Source: Bacteroides sp.
Lineage (GTDB): Bacteria; Bacteroidota; Bacteroidia; Bacteroidales; Bacteroidaceae
Assembly: GCA_022648295.1 (NCBI GenBank)
Contig: JALCME010000004.1
Location: 124,001-188,000 of the forward strand
DNA: 64,000 nt
Direction: 5' to 3'
Position 1 is the stretch's first letter, and the number at the start of each line of letters is the position of its first letter. Positions 26,358 through 36,172 of this stretch are shown here, one piece after another. The notes beneath the pieces are model-generated. The model searched no databases and was not told where the DNA came from. It was given only the letters and a program-made list of their open reading frames with translations. Made by a program: the position numbers and the translations under genes.

Positions 26358-28412
26358 TTAATCGTAGTATGTCCACCCTGGATTTTGAGTAAGTCGTTTG
26401 TTGTGCTTCAACTCATCGTGTCTAATAGGCCAAAACCACATTTTCTGAGCGAAAGTGGTAGGAAGCGACCATTCTTCAACAGGTGTATAGAATAAGTCTT
26501 TTTGATCCTCTGTCATTAAAGGGTTACATCCGTAAATAGGCAATGCCTCTTCAATCTCCGCATCTTTCCAACGACGCAGATCATAGTAGCGTTTTCCTTC
26601 ACCCATGAGTTCAATCTGGCGTTCACGTTTAAGCTTTTCTCTAAATTCGTTTTTGTTAGCATATACGCTGGCTGAATAATCCGGTACACCTGCACGGATA
26701 CGTATAGGTTGAATACCCCGTTTTAACTCATTGATATCACGGCTAATCGTGTAAGTCTTTGAACCGTCCCACGACGGAATAGCATAAGATTGGTCCAATT
26801 CGTTTAAAGCCTCAGCATATATCAGCAAAATATCAGCATAACGGATAGCAGGTTCTGCCTTAGGAACAATTTTGTTAATATCTCCACCCTCATAAGTATC
26901 ATTAGGATGCACAAACTTCATCACACCTATACCGGTACGAAGCCAAAACATAGTATTGGTATATCCATTACCATTACCACGATAATAGAACACTTGTTCC
27001 TCTCTATTCCTATCCTGGCTCTCATTTAGCAAATGCCAAACCGAACCGCTAAAGGCCACAGAAGCATAGAAACGAGGTTCACGATTGGCGTATTGTAAAG
27101 AAACATTCGCCCCTAATGGTCTATAACGACCCTTGCTAATATCTTCTTCTGTAGTATAACCTCCTACACGGCTGGAACCATCCCCACGCCCTATTTCTCT
27201 ATCCTTACCCGGACAATCTGTTCCATTATTCATATAATATGCATCACATTGCTTTTGAGTTATTCCATGGGTATTCCAACCAGAGGCAATACGAGGTAAT
27301 TGATGGGCAACCATGGTATTTATACCTTCCCCGGATTGATTTTGTCCACGAGTGAAAATTAACTCTGGATTCTCTGCAGCAGTCAATGTACCATTGAATT
27401 CAGAACGATATGACTCAAAAGGATCAATATCTTTCCATCCTTCCGGCCAATCCTTTTCAGAAAAATTGCCGTCAACTGGAGGTACGATTGTGGCGGGATA
27501 AGCCGAACTTCCAGATGTCCGCAAATGAGCTACATACAATTGATACACCCCAAGTTCCATGACATCTCTAGCCGCTGCTGCGGCCTTTGCCCATTTTTCT
27601 TCATTATACTCCGGGGATAATAGCTGCCGTCCTTTATCATCAACCAATTTTTGAGCATAATCACTCGTGTTTCCATTCATTAAGGGACTTGCAGCATACA
27701 ACAAAGCAATAGCACGAGTGGCTAGAGCCGCTCCTCTGGTAGGACGAGCCACATTTTCGGCATCTTGCGGACCTAAAGGTAAATCTTTTGCAGCCAGAGC
27801 CATCTCATTGCTGATAAATTCAGCACATTCTTCATAAGAACTACGAGGAATAGCTATATCATCATAACTTTCCGTATAATCAATTCCTTCATCAGGTAAC
27901 AAAGGTACAGGACCATATTTACGTAATAATAACCAATAATAATACGCCCTCACAAAACGAGCTTGAGCTTTGTATTCACGAATAAGTTCAGGAGTCATTT
28001 CTTTATTCATATCAATATTTTGAATAAAAATAGAGGCTTGACGTATCCCTTTATAACATCTTGCCCAATTCCCATTGTAATCGTCATTTTCCGTATACTC
28101 GCCTAGCTTAAATTTATTATAAGATAAGGAGTTTATATTATCAGAATCATAATTGCCATCCCGGTCTCCATAATACATATCATCTGCAAAGCAATGAGGA
28201 GTATATCCCTTACTACAGACATCAGCATTTTCATTAGTCAAAAATGAATAAGCATAAGCTAGCCATTCTTCTGAAAATTGCTTATTCTCAAAAGTAGACT
28301 CTATTGTTTTACGATCCTTGAAGTATTGGTCGGACTCCAAATAATCCGAACAAGATGAGATTATTACTATTCCAGAGAAAATAAACAGTAATTTATAGAT
28401 ATATTTCATCAT
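26358..28412 (-). CDS. SusD/RagB-family outer-membrane lipoprotein
   Basis: The 684-residue SusD-like protein binds glycans at the cell surface and caps the SusC channel. The lipidated Cys is residue 21 (IISSCSDYLES). TPR-type helices carry the family motif AQARFVRAYYYWLLLRKYGPVP, then EECAEFISNEMALAAKDLP and TRGAALATRAIALLYAAS. The C-terminal part has the conserved RYADILLIYAEALNEL and KRERQIELMGEGKRYYDLRRW. ATG codons at 28412 and 28409 are both possible. It sits 12 bp downstream of its SusC partner, so the pair is co-translated. At 684 residues it is longer than most SusD proteins, with extra ligand-side loops in the middle. Confidence 0.95.
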   Translation of the reverse strand: MMKYIYKLLFIFSGIVIISSCSDYLESDQYFKDRKTIESTFENKQFSEEWLAYAYSFLTNENADVCSKGYTPHCFADDMYYGDRDGNYDSDNINSLSYNKFKLGEYTENDDYNGNWARCYKGIRQASIFIQNIDMNKEMTPELIREYKAQARFVRAYYYWLLLRKYGPVPLLPDEGIDYTESYDDIAIPRSSYEECAEFISNEMALAAKDLPLGPQDAENVARPTRGAALATRAIALLYAASPLMNGNTSDYAQKLVDDKGRQLLSPEYNEEKWAKAAAAARDVMELGVYQLYVAHLRTSGSSAYPATIVPPVDGNFSEKDWPEGWKDIDPFESYRSEFNGTLTAAENPELIFTRGQNQSGEGINTMVAHQLPRIASGWNTHGITQKQCDAYYMNNGTDCPGKDREIGRGDGSSRVGGYTTEEDISKGRYRPLGANVSLQYANREPRFYASVAFSGSVWHLLNESQDRNREEQVFYYRGNGNGYTNTMFWLRTGIGVMKFVHPNDTYEGGDINKIVPKAEPAIRYADILLIYAEALNELDQSYAIPSWDGSKTYTISRDINELKRGIQPIRIRAGVPDYSASVYANKNEFREKLKRERQIELMGEGKRYYDLRRWKDAEIEEALPIYGCNPLMTEDQKDLFYTPVEEWSLPTTFAQKMWFWPIRHDELKHNKRLTQNPGWTYYD

Positions 28413-28424
28413 ATATAGTTTTAT

Positions 28425-31400
28425 TTATAATTTAATCGTCATTCCTAAAGTCAAAGACTTTGTAAGTGGATATTTTTCTCCGCGTGGATCCTCCAACTCC
28501 GGATCCCACAACTTGAAATTAGACCATGTCAAGAGATTAGAACCTGTTAAGAAGATGCGTACATTATTGAAGTGGATCTTATTAATTATTTTTTTAGGAA
28601 TAGTATATCCTATCTCCAATGTCTTCAAACGGATATAAGATCCATTACGCAACCAAAAAGTCGAATTTTGCTGATTATTATTATTCCCACCATAACTCAA
28701 TCTCGGATAAGAAGCTTTTGGATTTTCAGTATCTGGGTTTCCTGAGATATCAGCAGATATCCAACGATTCTCTAACATATCTTTGAAAGGCACTCCCCAT
28801 TCTCCTTCGCTAAAAGCAAATACACTTTTCCCATAAATAAAATAAGTAGATTTACCTGCACCTTGAAAATGAATATTCACATCTAAACCTCTCCAACTGG
28901 CAGAGGTACCTAAGCCATAAATTAGATTAGGTTTTGCCGTTGCACCAATAGCAACCCGATCACCATCATTTATAATACCATCTCCATTGACATCTTTATA
29001 TTTAATATCACCAGGTTGATAGGTACCATAAGTCTGAGTAGGGCTATTGCGAATATCATCATAGTTTTCAAATAAACCTAAAGCAATTAAGCCTTTACAT
29101 TGGTCTACACGATAACCTTCTTCCCTTTGATATCCATAAACCTTATTCTCTTCATCTTTTTCAAGAACTTTATTCTTACTATAAGTAATATTCCCCCTAA
29201 TAGTCAAATTAACTTTCCCAATTATTTGCTTATAAGTAAAATTACCATCGAAGCCTTCTGACTTCACAGCTCCAACATTAGCAGAAGGATTACTAGACAA
29301 TCCTACCATAGATGGCAAATACCTACGCTCCATATATATACCATCACGCCTCTCGTTAAAGTAATCAACAGTAGCCAAAAGACGCTCGCTAAAAAGAGAA
29401 AGATCTACTCCAAGATCATTCTTAGTAGCAATTTCCCAAGTAACATCAGGTGAAGCAACTGAGCTATAAGTTAGTCCTTGAAAAGAATGATTACTTCCAT
29501 ATTGTCCCCAATTATATCCCGGTCTGTCTATCGTTTTATTTTTATCATTTGGATCCGGTATTTTATCAGTAATAGTGTAAAGGAATGGAAAACGGTTATC
29601 TCCCAAATTATCATTACCAACCTTACCATGAGAGAAACGAACTTTAAACATATTGATCCATTTGAATTTTTTTTTCACAAGAGGCTCTTCAGCAATATTC
29701 CAAGCTAATGAATAAGCCGGAAAAAAACCAAATTGATGCCCAGTTGCAAAGTTTTCAGAGCCATTATATCCAAAGTTAAAATCTATAAAATAGCGGAGGA
29801 ACCAATTATATGTTGCGCGTCCCGCTAAGGCTTGGTTACGTTTAGAAATACCATTCTTTATATCATCGCCTAAATTTTGAGTTCGCACATACGAATCCTG
29901 TGTATATTTTAGAGTAGCACCAAAATGGTGATTCTTCACGCTACGATCCCATTGAAGCATTAAATCTAAAAACTCCCGACGATCTCCGTCCGAACTGCTT
30001 TCCTGGTGCATATCACTTGGGTCAGAGATATGGGTCCATATAATTTCTCCGGTATCTGGATCGCGGCTACGTTCAGCTCTCCATTGTTCAGGCCATTTTA
30101 AGCGCCTAATATTATTATTATTATTTATATCATACCCAAAATGTCCAGTAAACCGCAACCCTTTTGTTAGCATATCCAGGTTCTGCTCCAACGTCACATT
30201 CGTTTGAACAGTATTTATCCAATTCTCATTATAACCAGTTTGTGTAGCTGCTACCCAAGGGTTAGTATGATTTCCTGTACCAATGGCAGGTATCTTTCCA
30301 TCGGAATAGATAATTGGCGTACGAATAGGAGAATATCCAAACAATTCCGGCCACACATCATCATCACCCAATCCCGGACTATTACGCTTTGAGAGAGACC
30401 CTGAAACACCTAATTTCAAAACAGAAGTCTTCGTAATATCAATATCCGTGTTAAGACGATAATTCCACCGTCTATAATTCGCATTTGTATTATAATCATT
30501 TTGTAAGGTTTGATCAGTATTGTACATGCCTTGATCTTCCACATAACTAGCAGACACAAAATAGCGGGCTGTATTGCCTCCACCACTTAAATTCAGATTA
30601 GCACGATAACTCATTGCCCCATCTTTTAATAATAAATCTTTCCAGTCCACATTCGGATAAAGATCTTTATCAAGTCCTAAGCGTAGAATTTCCAATTCTT
30701 CAGGAGAATAAATAAGAGTTTGATTGCGAGTAATACGTGCTTCGTTCAACAAATTAGCATAAGCTAGACCATCCACAAAATCCGGTGTAATAGTACGGGT
30801 ATTATATGTCGTTTCCACTTTTGCATCAATATTAATTTTCCCAGCCTTCCCGTGCTTTGTTGTAATTAGCACTACACCATTAGCACCTTTTGACCCATAA
30901 ATAGCTGTAGCAGAAGCATCCTTAAGAACAGAAAAAGATTCAATATCTTCAATATTAATCTCGTTAAGATCGCGCTCAAAACCGTCAACCAACACGTATG
31001 CTCCTTGATTTGCTCCAAAAGTGGATATACCACGAATCCAGAACTCAGAAAATTGCTTACCAGGCTGCCCAGATGTTTGCATCGCCATAATACCAGGAAC
31101 GTTTCCAGCTAAAGCGTTTGTTATGCTGGAAGAGGAGGTTGCTTTCAAATCGTTCACACTGACCGTCGTAACAGCTCCTGTTAAAGTCAGTTTTTTTTGT
31201 GCACCAGTACCCGTTATCACAACTTCATCCAACACACTGGCAGCCGCCTCTTTCATAGTCACATTAATTACTTTTTGTTCTTTCACCAAAATTTCTTGTT
31301 TCTCATAACCTACATACGAAAAAAGAAGTTTATGGTAAGGTTCCATCTTAATACTATAATGGCCATTCACATCAGTAATAACTCCAATACCCGGCATATC

Positions 31401-31541
31401 ACTCACCGAAATATTCACACCTATCAACGGCTCATGGTTTACATCGGTTACTGTTCCTTTTACTGCTACTGTTTCAACCTGTGCAAAAGCGCTAACAAAG
31501 CCCTCCAGCAATATGATCCATGTTATTAAAAAACTTTTCAT
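28425..31541 (-). CDS. SusC/RagA-family TonB-dependent receptor
   Basis: An outer-membrane importer of 1038 residues. The signal peptide ends near VSAFAQ; then a carboxypeptidase-like domain (about 27-105, LLFSYVGYEKQEILVKE), the TonB-box region LDEVVITGTGAQKKLTLTGA, the plug with SFSVLKDASATAIYGSKGAN, and the 22-strand barrel ending in a typical aromatic-rich C-terminus (GEKYPLTKSLTLGMTIKL). Length is standard for SusC. The SusD partner is 12 bp downstream and the TIG/propeller lipoprotein 30 bp upstream on the same strand. Confidence 0.96.
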   Translation of the reverse strand: MKSFLITWIILLEGFVSAFAQVETVAVKGTVTDVNHEPLIGVNISVSDMPGIGVITDVNGHYSIKMEPYHKLLFSYVGYEKQEILVKEQKVINVTMKEAAASVLDEVVITGTGAQKKLTLTGAVTTVSVNDLKATSSSSITNALAGNVPGIMAMQTSGQPGKQFSEFWIRGISTFGANQGAYVLVDGFERDLNEINIEDIESFSVLKDASATAIYGSKGANGVVLITTKHGKAGKINIDAKVETTYNTRTITPDFVDGLAYANLLNEARITRNQTLIYSPEELEILRLGLDKDLYPNVDWKDLLLKDGAMSYRANLNLSGGGNTARYFVSASYVEDQGMYNTDQTLQNDYNTNANYRRWNYRLNTDIDITKTSVLKLGVSGSLSKRNSPGLGDDDVWPELFGYSPIRTPIIYSDGKIPAIGTGNHTNPWVAATQTGYNENWINTVQTNVTLEQNLDMLTKGLRFTGHFGYDINNNNNIRRLKWPEQWRAERSRDPDTGEIIWTHISDPSDMHQESSSDGDRREFLDLMLQWDRSVKNHHFGATLKYTQDSYVRTQNLGDDIKNGISKRNQALAGRATYNWFLRYFIDFNFGYNGSENFATGHQFGFFPAYSLAWNIAEEPLVKKKFKWINMFKVRFSHGKVGNDNLGDNRFPFLYTITDKIPDPNDKNKTIDRPGYNWGQYGSNHSFQGLTYSSVASPDVTWEIATKNDLGVDLSLFSERLLATVDYFNERRDGIYMERRYLPSMVGLSSNPSANVGAVKSEGFDGNFTYKQIIGKVNLTIRGNITYSKNKVLEKDEENKVYGYQREEGYRVDQCKGLIALGLFENYDDIRNSPTQTYGTYQPGDIKYKDVNGDGIINDGDRVAIGATAKPNLIYGLGTSASWRGLDVNIHFQGAGKSTYFIYGKSVFAFSEGEWGVPFKDMLENRWISADISGNPDTENPKASYPRLSYGGNNNNQQNSTFWLRNGSYIRLKTLEIGYTIPKKIINKIHFNNVRIFLTGSNLLTWSNFKLWDPELEDPRGEKYPLTKSLTLGMTIKL

Positions 31542-31571
31542 ATATCTATGTATGCTTTTTTATTTATTAGA

Positions 31572-32987
31572 CTATTTTTCTAAAGCTATTTTACGTATTC
31601 GACGATTTGTATTATCATTAATGTAAAATGCTTTCTCCTCTTCATTATATGCAATACCAGTTGGATCTCTAAAACGAGCATCTTTACGCAAGTCTCCTTC
31701 AACAAAGCCCCATTTATCTCCATTAAGACTTTCACTACCACGCCCAGCAAACGTTGTAACTTTTCCTTCTGGAGTCAATTTTCGAATATCATGATTATCT
31801 TTTTCTACAAAATAGAAATCATACTCATCCGCCTTACCCTTATAGTCCGGATTTTTCACAAAAACGCCCTGATAGGGCCTTGCCAAGCGAACGCTTGTAC
31901 CAACTCCATCTACCCAGCCACTTTGTCTTGCTGTCCCACAAATGACATAAGGCTGATTAAATTTCTTTTCCGCCCAATTATAATCAGTGCGTAATATGTA
32001 ATGTTGATTAATTACTACAATGTATGCATAATTACCAGAAGGGTGCATCACAATTTTAAATTCCCACCCGTTATCCTGTATTTTAAATAACTCTTGATAA
32101 TCCTTGACATTCCATGATCCTGAATAAAATTTATTCATATCAAAGCGATAGAATTGCCCCTTCTCAAAGCTATTAAAATACATTTCTCCAGTTATAGGAT
32201 GAATAGAAGCCCCATTACATTGTTTGTTTTCGGTTAATCTCTGCGGATCTTTAAATCCATTTGCACGAGAAAGAATAGAAACAGCAGCATCATGATCTCC
32301 CGCATCATTCGCAATAAGCATATATTCTCCATCAAGTGTAAAATCAATACTACGCATTCGATTCCATTGCCCCATGCCCCTTGTAAAAGCTGTAGTCACC
32401 GTACTATCTTCAAAATTTATCAACTTTACATAATCCGAGTTGTCATATACGACATAAAGATGTTTTGAATTCTTAGGATCGAACATCATAACAGCATCAC
32501 TGCCAAAACCGGTACATTCGGAGAATTTTCCATCGTGCCAACCTTGATCGTCCCTTTCATTTCGATAACCGCATAAAGTAGATACAACCATCGTCTTCTG
32601 ATAATTAAATATTGATTCAGCCTCAGCTATTACAGATTGATCACCATTATCTATTATCACTTCAATCTTTCCGCTATATGCTTTTTCAGGAACTAAGCAA
32701 TAAAGGCTCTCACTTTTGACACCAATAGTTATGGCTTGTTTACCACCAATATACACATGTATCTTTGACGGATCATTGCCAAAGTTACTTCCGTAAATTA
32801 CTAGCCTTTGATTCGCCCCCCCCGATTTTGGAATAAAGTCAGAGACTAAAACTGGTTTAGAAGGATCAAAAGTATCAACTTCTGAATCATCTTCGCTATC
32901 TTTACAACCCACGAAACAAAGAACTAATATGGTAAACAGAGCATATAGCATATGCTTACCACTAATTTTTATCAAATTATAGGTCAT
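31572..32987 (-). CDS. IPT/TIG domain and NHL-type propeller lipoprotein
   Basis: The 471-residue lipoprotein has Cys28 as the acylation site (LCFVGCKD). One IPT/TIG immunoglobulin-like domain (about 45-130, VSDFIPKSGGANQRLVIYGS) is followed by a beta-propeller of NHL-like blades (about 135-470), seen in repeats such as HLYVVYDNSDYVKLINF, VKDYQELFKIQ and AFYINDNTNRRIRKIAL. It is the first gene of the four-gene SusC/SusD operon. Proteins of this make-up occur in many Bacteroides glycan loci and probably bind glycan at the surface; no enzyme motif is evident. An ATG 12 codons further in would also keep the lipobox. Confidence 0.82.
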   Translation of the reverse strand: MTYNLIKISGKHMLYALFTILVLCFVGCKDSEDDSEVDTFDPSKPVLVSDFIPKSGGANQRLVIYGSNFGNDPSKIHVYIGGKQAITIGVKSESLYCLVPEKAYSGKIEVIIDNGDQSVIAEAESIFNYQKTMVVSTLCGYRNERDDQGWHDGKFSECTGFGSDAVMMFDPKNSKHLYVVYDNSDYVKLINFEDSTVTTAFTRGMGQWNRMRSIDFTLDGEYMLIANDAGDHDAAVSILSRANGFKDPQRLTENKQCNGASIHPITGEMYFNSFEKGQFYRFDMNKFYSGSWNVKDYQELFKIQDNGWEFKIVMHPSGNYAYIVVINQHYILRTDYNWAEKKFNQPYVICGTARQSGWVDGVGTSVRLARPYQGVFVKNPDYKGKADEYDFYFVEKDNHDIRKLTPEGKVTTFAGRGSESLNGDKWGFVEGDLRKDARFRDPTGIAYNEEEKAFYINDNTNRRIRKIALEK

Positions 32988-33372
32988 TATTTTATAAATA
33001 GATTTAATGATTAAATAATATAGAGCTAATTAAAGATTATTCTTATATAACTCCAAAGTTTAAAAACCGCGCAATTTGTTTTACTTTTTGCACATAGCAC
33101 ATAAAATTAAAGGTTTCACAAAAAGCAATATTATGGAAGTTCTCTAAAAGACGAAGAGAGACGATTTTCATAATATAGCTTTACGATTTCGAAATCGTAC
33201 AAATGAAAGATTATCTCAATTTACAGATAGAAAATGATTAATCAATAAACAGAAAAAAATGTTCTTTACGCACTCGTAAAGTGCATACTAAGGCAAGTAT
33301 AAGAGATATGAATAAATTCTTTTGTTTACTGAACATTTTTTTTCATATTTTATTAAAAAAGGCGAGAAATGA
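32988..33372. other. Intergenic region upstream of the SusC/SusD operon
   Basis: About 385 bp of AT-rich DNA without a supported gene. It contains the 18-bp palindrome at 33182-33199 and presumably the operon promoter, for which I could not find an exact consensus. Confidence 0.6.
33182..33199. promoter_or_regulatory. Perfect 18-bp palindrome, candidate operator
   Basis: tacgatttcgaaatcgta reads the same on both strands. It lies about 195 bp upstream of the first gene of the SusC/SusD operon. The lack of a loop suits a dimeric protein-binding site better than a terminator. Confidence 0.5.
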
Positions 33373-34491
33373 TTATTTACTAATAGAACCGGATGGTTTC
33401 AAAAGGGGTACACCTACCCTCACTGGAATACCTAAGTTAGGCATACCATCAGCATCCCAACTAATTTTTTGTAAACGTGGGCTACGAGTATCACGGCTAC
33501 CAGCATCGCCATTGGTTACTTGCCTCGCATGATACAGAATATACCATTCCGTACTATCTGGAGACGGAATAAAAGAGATCCCTCCCGGCCCAAATACTCC
33601 ATTTTCAGGAGACTGCCGAAACACAGGTACATTATTTTTTGTCCACGAATTTGGATTAAGAAGATTACTTTCTGAATCGGCAGTTAACATACCTATACAA
33701 TAATATGGAGTCCAGGAGCCACTTGCCGCATAATACACAATTACTTTCTTATAATCTTTAGAATGAAAATATTGGGGCCCTTCATTAACAAAAATAGGAT
33801 AAGCGGTACGTGTTCCATCAGGATTTATCCATTGACGTTCCCATTCATATTCAGGTTTGGAAATCATTACACGAGAAGAGCTCAAAGTCCATGGATTCTT
33901 CATCCTGGCAATATAAATGCACTGGTTCTCAACATGAATTCGTTTTTCTGGCCAGCCAGACCACAAAAGATAAAGCGCTCCCCTATGCTCAAAAACAGTA
34001 GCCTGTATGCTCCAGTTGCATTTAGGATCGGTCAAAATTCGTCCTCTCATCCGAAAACTACCCTGCATGGGGTCAGATGACGAGTTCTCCAACACATACA
34101 ACTGATGATTATCCGTATTACCATCATCTGCAGCATAATAGATATACCATTTTCCCTCTATATAATGAATTTCCGGTGCCCAAAGATGAGAAGCATTCCC
34201 AGACTCCTTAGGTTGCCATATAATCTTGCATCGGGCATGTTTTAAATCCGTAATATCCGGCGTTTCCCATAACATTATATTATTTTCAGTTCCATGAAGA
34301 TAATAATACTTGCCTTTAAAAAAAGTTGCATTAGGGTCAATTCCTTCGGGTAATAAAGGATTTACATATGTAGCTTTTATAGAATCAGCAGCCTTTTTCA
34401 CTTTCCCGGCATTTTTATTTCCACAAGCAATATTGAAAGAGAAAATAGCCAACAATAATATAAAGATGCTTATTTTATAATCACTGTCCAT
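33373..34491 (-). CDS. GH43-like glycoside hydrolase lipoprotein
   Basis: A 372-residue five-bladed propeller protein of the GH43 type, with lipidated Cys23 (NIACGNK). GH43-type motifs: the catalytic-base site PEGIDPNATFFKGKYYYLHG (D52), LWAPEIHYIEGKWYIYYAA, WSIQATVFEHRGALYLLWSG, and the general-acid site NEGPQYF (E237). In related sequences the third motif reads with Asp after Ile (pKa-modulating Asp); here residue 163 is Gln, which may weaken or alter catalysis. Family activities include alpha-L-arabinofuranosidase and beta-xylosidase. It lies alone between 250-bp and 385-bp spacers, upstream of the SusC/SusD operon on the same strand. Confidence 0.8.
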   Translation of the reverse strand: MDSDYKISIFILLLAIFSFNIACGNKNAGKVKKAADSIKATYVNPLLPEGIDPNATFFKGKYYYLHGTENNIMLWETPDITDLKHARCKIIWQPKESGNASHLWAPEIHYIEGKWYIYYAADDGNTDNHQLYVLENSSSDPMQGSFRMRGRILTDPKCNWSIQATVFEHRGALYLLWSGWPEKRIHVENQCIYIARMKNPWTLSSSRVMISKPEYEWERQWINPDGTRTAYPIFVNEGPQYFHSKDYKKVIVYYAASGSWTPYYCIGMLTADSESNLLNPNSWTKNNVPVFRQSPENGVFGPGGISFIPSPDSTEWYILYHARQVTNGDAGSRDTRSPRLQKISWDADGMPNLGIPVRVGVPLLKPSGSISK

Positions 34492-34681
34492 TCATAGTTT
34501 GAGTTTAAAGTAATGCAAAGAAAAAGATTTTTATGAAAATAATACTATATGCAGCTTTAATTTCTATATAAAATTTTAAAATAACCGCAATCTCGGACTC
34601 CAAAAACAAATTGAAACTCTATATCAGTTTTTCTCTAAAGCAATAAAAGGTGATATATGATTCAATAGAATATTATATTCA

Positions 34682-34717
34682 GTAAAAAATAAAAATGAGC
34701 TTTTTATAAACTCATTT
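34682..34717 (-). terminator. Terminator after the LamG-like gene
   Basis: On the minus strand AAATGAG pairs with CTCATTT around a 12-nt loop and is followed by TTTATTTTTTACTG. It lies about 27 bp after the stop codon. Confidence 0.65.
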
Positions 34718-34743
34718 CATTATCAAAAATGATTGACCAACTA

Positions 34744-35406
34744 CTACTCTAATTTTTCAATACTTATTTTCCTAAACGCAGCATCTGTTGCTGTTCCAAC
34801 AAAGAGCCCGGCATATCCTGAAGTAAGATAATAAGAAGCTTTTTTCTTTAGAACGAGCTCACTATTTACGTAAATAGATATATTATTCCCTTTTACAACA
34901 ACTGTTGTCTTAAACCAATCATTCTGGGGAAGTTTTACAGTTCCTTTTTCCGATTTAATATATCCTTCACCCCAATACGGAGCTATTCCATGAGCAAATG
35001 GAATATATGCCACATTATCCTTGCTCATCCCAGGCATAAACCAAACGCACTCAAAATTGTCAAAATCTTGTGTTCGTATGGCAAAGCCAAGCCATCCACA
35101 ATCATTGCAATCCTCGAGATTGTTCTTTATCAGTCTCATTTCAGTACTCATCACATAATCTGTTTGCACCTCTCCTACCAAAAACACCTTTGCCCCTCTG
35201 GAGTTACTTTTTTCCATACCGGTAAACGGATCAATTGAGCTATCAAACTTATTCCCTTCAAGAATAATCGTCTTTTCATTATCAATTGTCTCTATCCTGA
35301 ATAAATCCGAATTATTGCGAGTTTCCACCTCATCAAGATTGAAGTTTTGAGCTAAAGTATTAGAGACCATAATTATTAAACAGATGGCTATTGCTGATTT
35401 TTTCAT
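34744..35406 (-). CDS. Secreted LamG/DUF1080-like beta-sandwich protein
   Basis: A 220-residue protein with signal peptide ending near NTLAQ. The remaining residues look like one concanavalin-type jelly roll: LGFAIRTQDFDNFECVWFMP, DWFKTTVVVKGNNISIYVNS and GYAGLFVGTATDAAFRKISI are hallmarks of LamG- or DUF1080-like folds. No catalytic residues can be named. It follows the DUF2461 gene by 10 bp and is probably co-transcribed with it; a terminator follows. Carbohydrate binding is inferred only from fold and neighbourhood. Confidence 0.7.
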   Translation of the reverse strand: MKKSAIAICLIIMVSNTLAQNFNLDEVETRNNSDLFRIETIDNEKTIILEGNKFDSSIDPFTGMEKSNSRGAKVFLVGEVQTDYVMSTEMRLIKNNLEDCNDCGWLGFAIRTQDFDNFECVWFMPGMSKDNVAYIPFAHGIAPYWGEGYIKSEKGTVKLPQNDWFKTTVVVKGNNISIYVNSELVLKKKASYYLTSGYAGLFVGTATDAAFRKISIEKLE

Positions 35407-35416
35407 GACTTATATT

Positions 35417-36094
35417 TTATTTATTAAGGCTATCTGTTATAAAAAGATATAACGCTGCATTAAACTGATAAGCATTTGCCAAAGTTTTCCCTAAATCTTT
35501 ACCATAAAAACTTCGGTCTATTTTCTTTATACAACTTACTTCAATATTTTTTTTCTGAAACCAAGACTGAAATTCCTCAGAGAGCTCATTGGGAATAGCT
35601 TTCTTATAATTTTTTCCAGCCAACGCAAAGCAACTCTGGCTTTTATAGGCCTCTATTATTTCCCTAAAACGCTGGGGATAGCGACTGATATACTCCCTTA
35701 AACATCTCATATTATCCGAAGTTGCAGCATAATAGCCCATACCGTATTGATATTCTTCTGGCGTGAAATAAAAGTAAAATTCAGGTACGTTTCCCCATAA
35801 CTTATGGGGTCGCTTAAAAGTAAGCCACAACCCGGTACGAAAAGGTGATTTATTGCGAGAAAAGCGAGTGTCTCTATAAATCTTTGAAATTGTTTTATTC
35901 ACTTGGGGAGCAATTTCTATCTCCTTATCAATGCTACTAACTACCACACCCAGCCTCATAGATAACTGCTTAAGAGGCTCCAGAAGACAAGTTTCATAAA
36001 TGTTCCGATTATTTTCGAACCATTCTTTGTTATTATTCGCAGCCAAATTCTTTAAGAATTCAATAGATGCTGTTGTAAATCCTGTAAATACCAT
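35417..36094 (-). CDS. DUF2461 family protein
   Basis: The 225-residue protein matches the DUF2461 (TIGR02453) family: the start TTASIEFLKNLAANNNKEWF with NRNIYE, then ISKIYRDTRFSRNKSPFRTG and FYFYFTPEEYQYGMGYYAAT are its signatures. There is no signal peptide, so it is cytosolic. The biochemical function of the family is not established. The 10-bp gap to the LamG-like gene indicates a two-gene unit, and the AraC gene upstream (78 bp) is on the same strand. Confidence 0.85.
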   Translation of the reverse strand: MVFTGFTTASIEFLKNLAANNNKEWFENNRNIYETCLLEPLKQLSMRLGVVVSSIDKEIEIAPQVNKTISKIYRDTRFSRNKSPFRTGLWLTFKRPHKLWGNVPEFYFYFTPEEYQYGMGYYAATSDNMRCLREYISRYPQRFREIIEAYKSQSCFALAGKNYKKAIPNELSEEFQSWFQKKNIEVSCIKKIDRSFYGKDLGKTLANAYQFNAALYLFITDSLNK

Positions 36095-36172
36095 ATATTA
36101 TATTTTTTGAATGCAAAGTTATAGTTCCATCTCTTGAAGCAATACCATAAAACAATGCAAAAACAGGACTTT

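Noticed and set aside
28425..32987. Possible fusion of the TIG/propeller and SusC genes
   Set aside because: A stop, a 30-bp spacer and a new signal peptide separate them.
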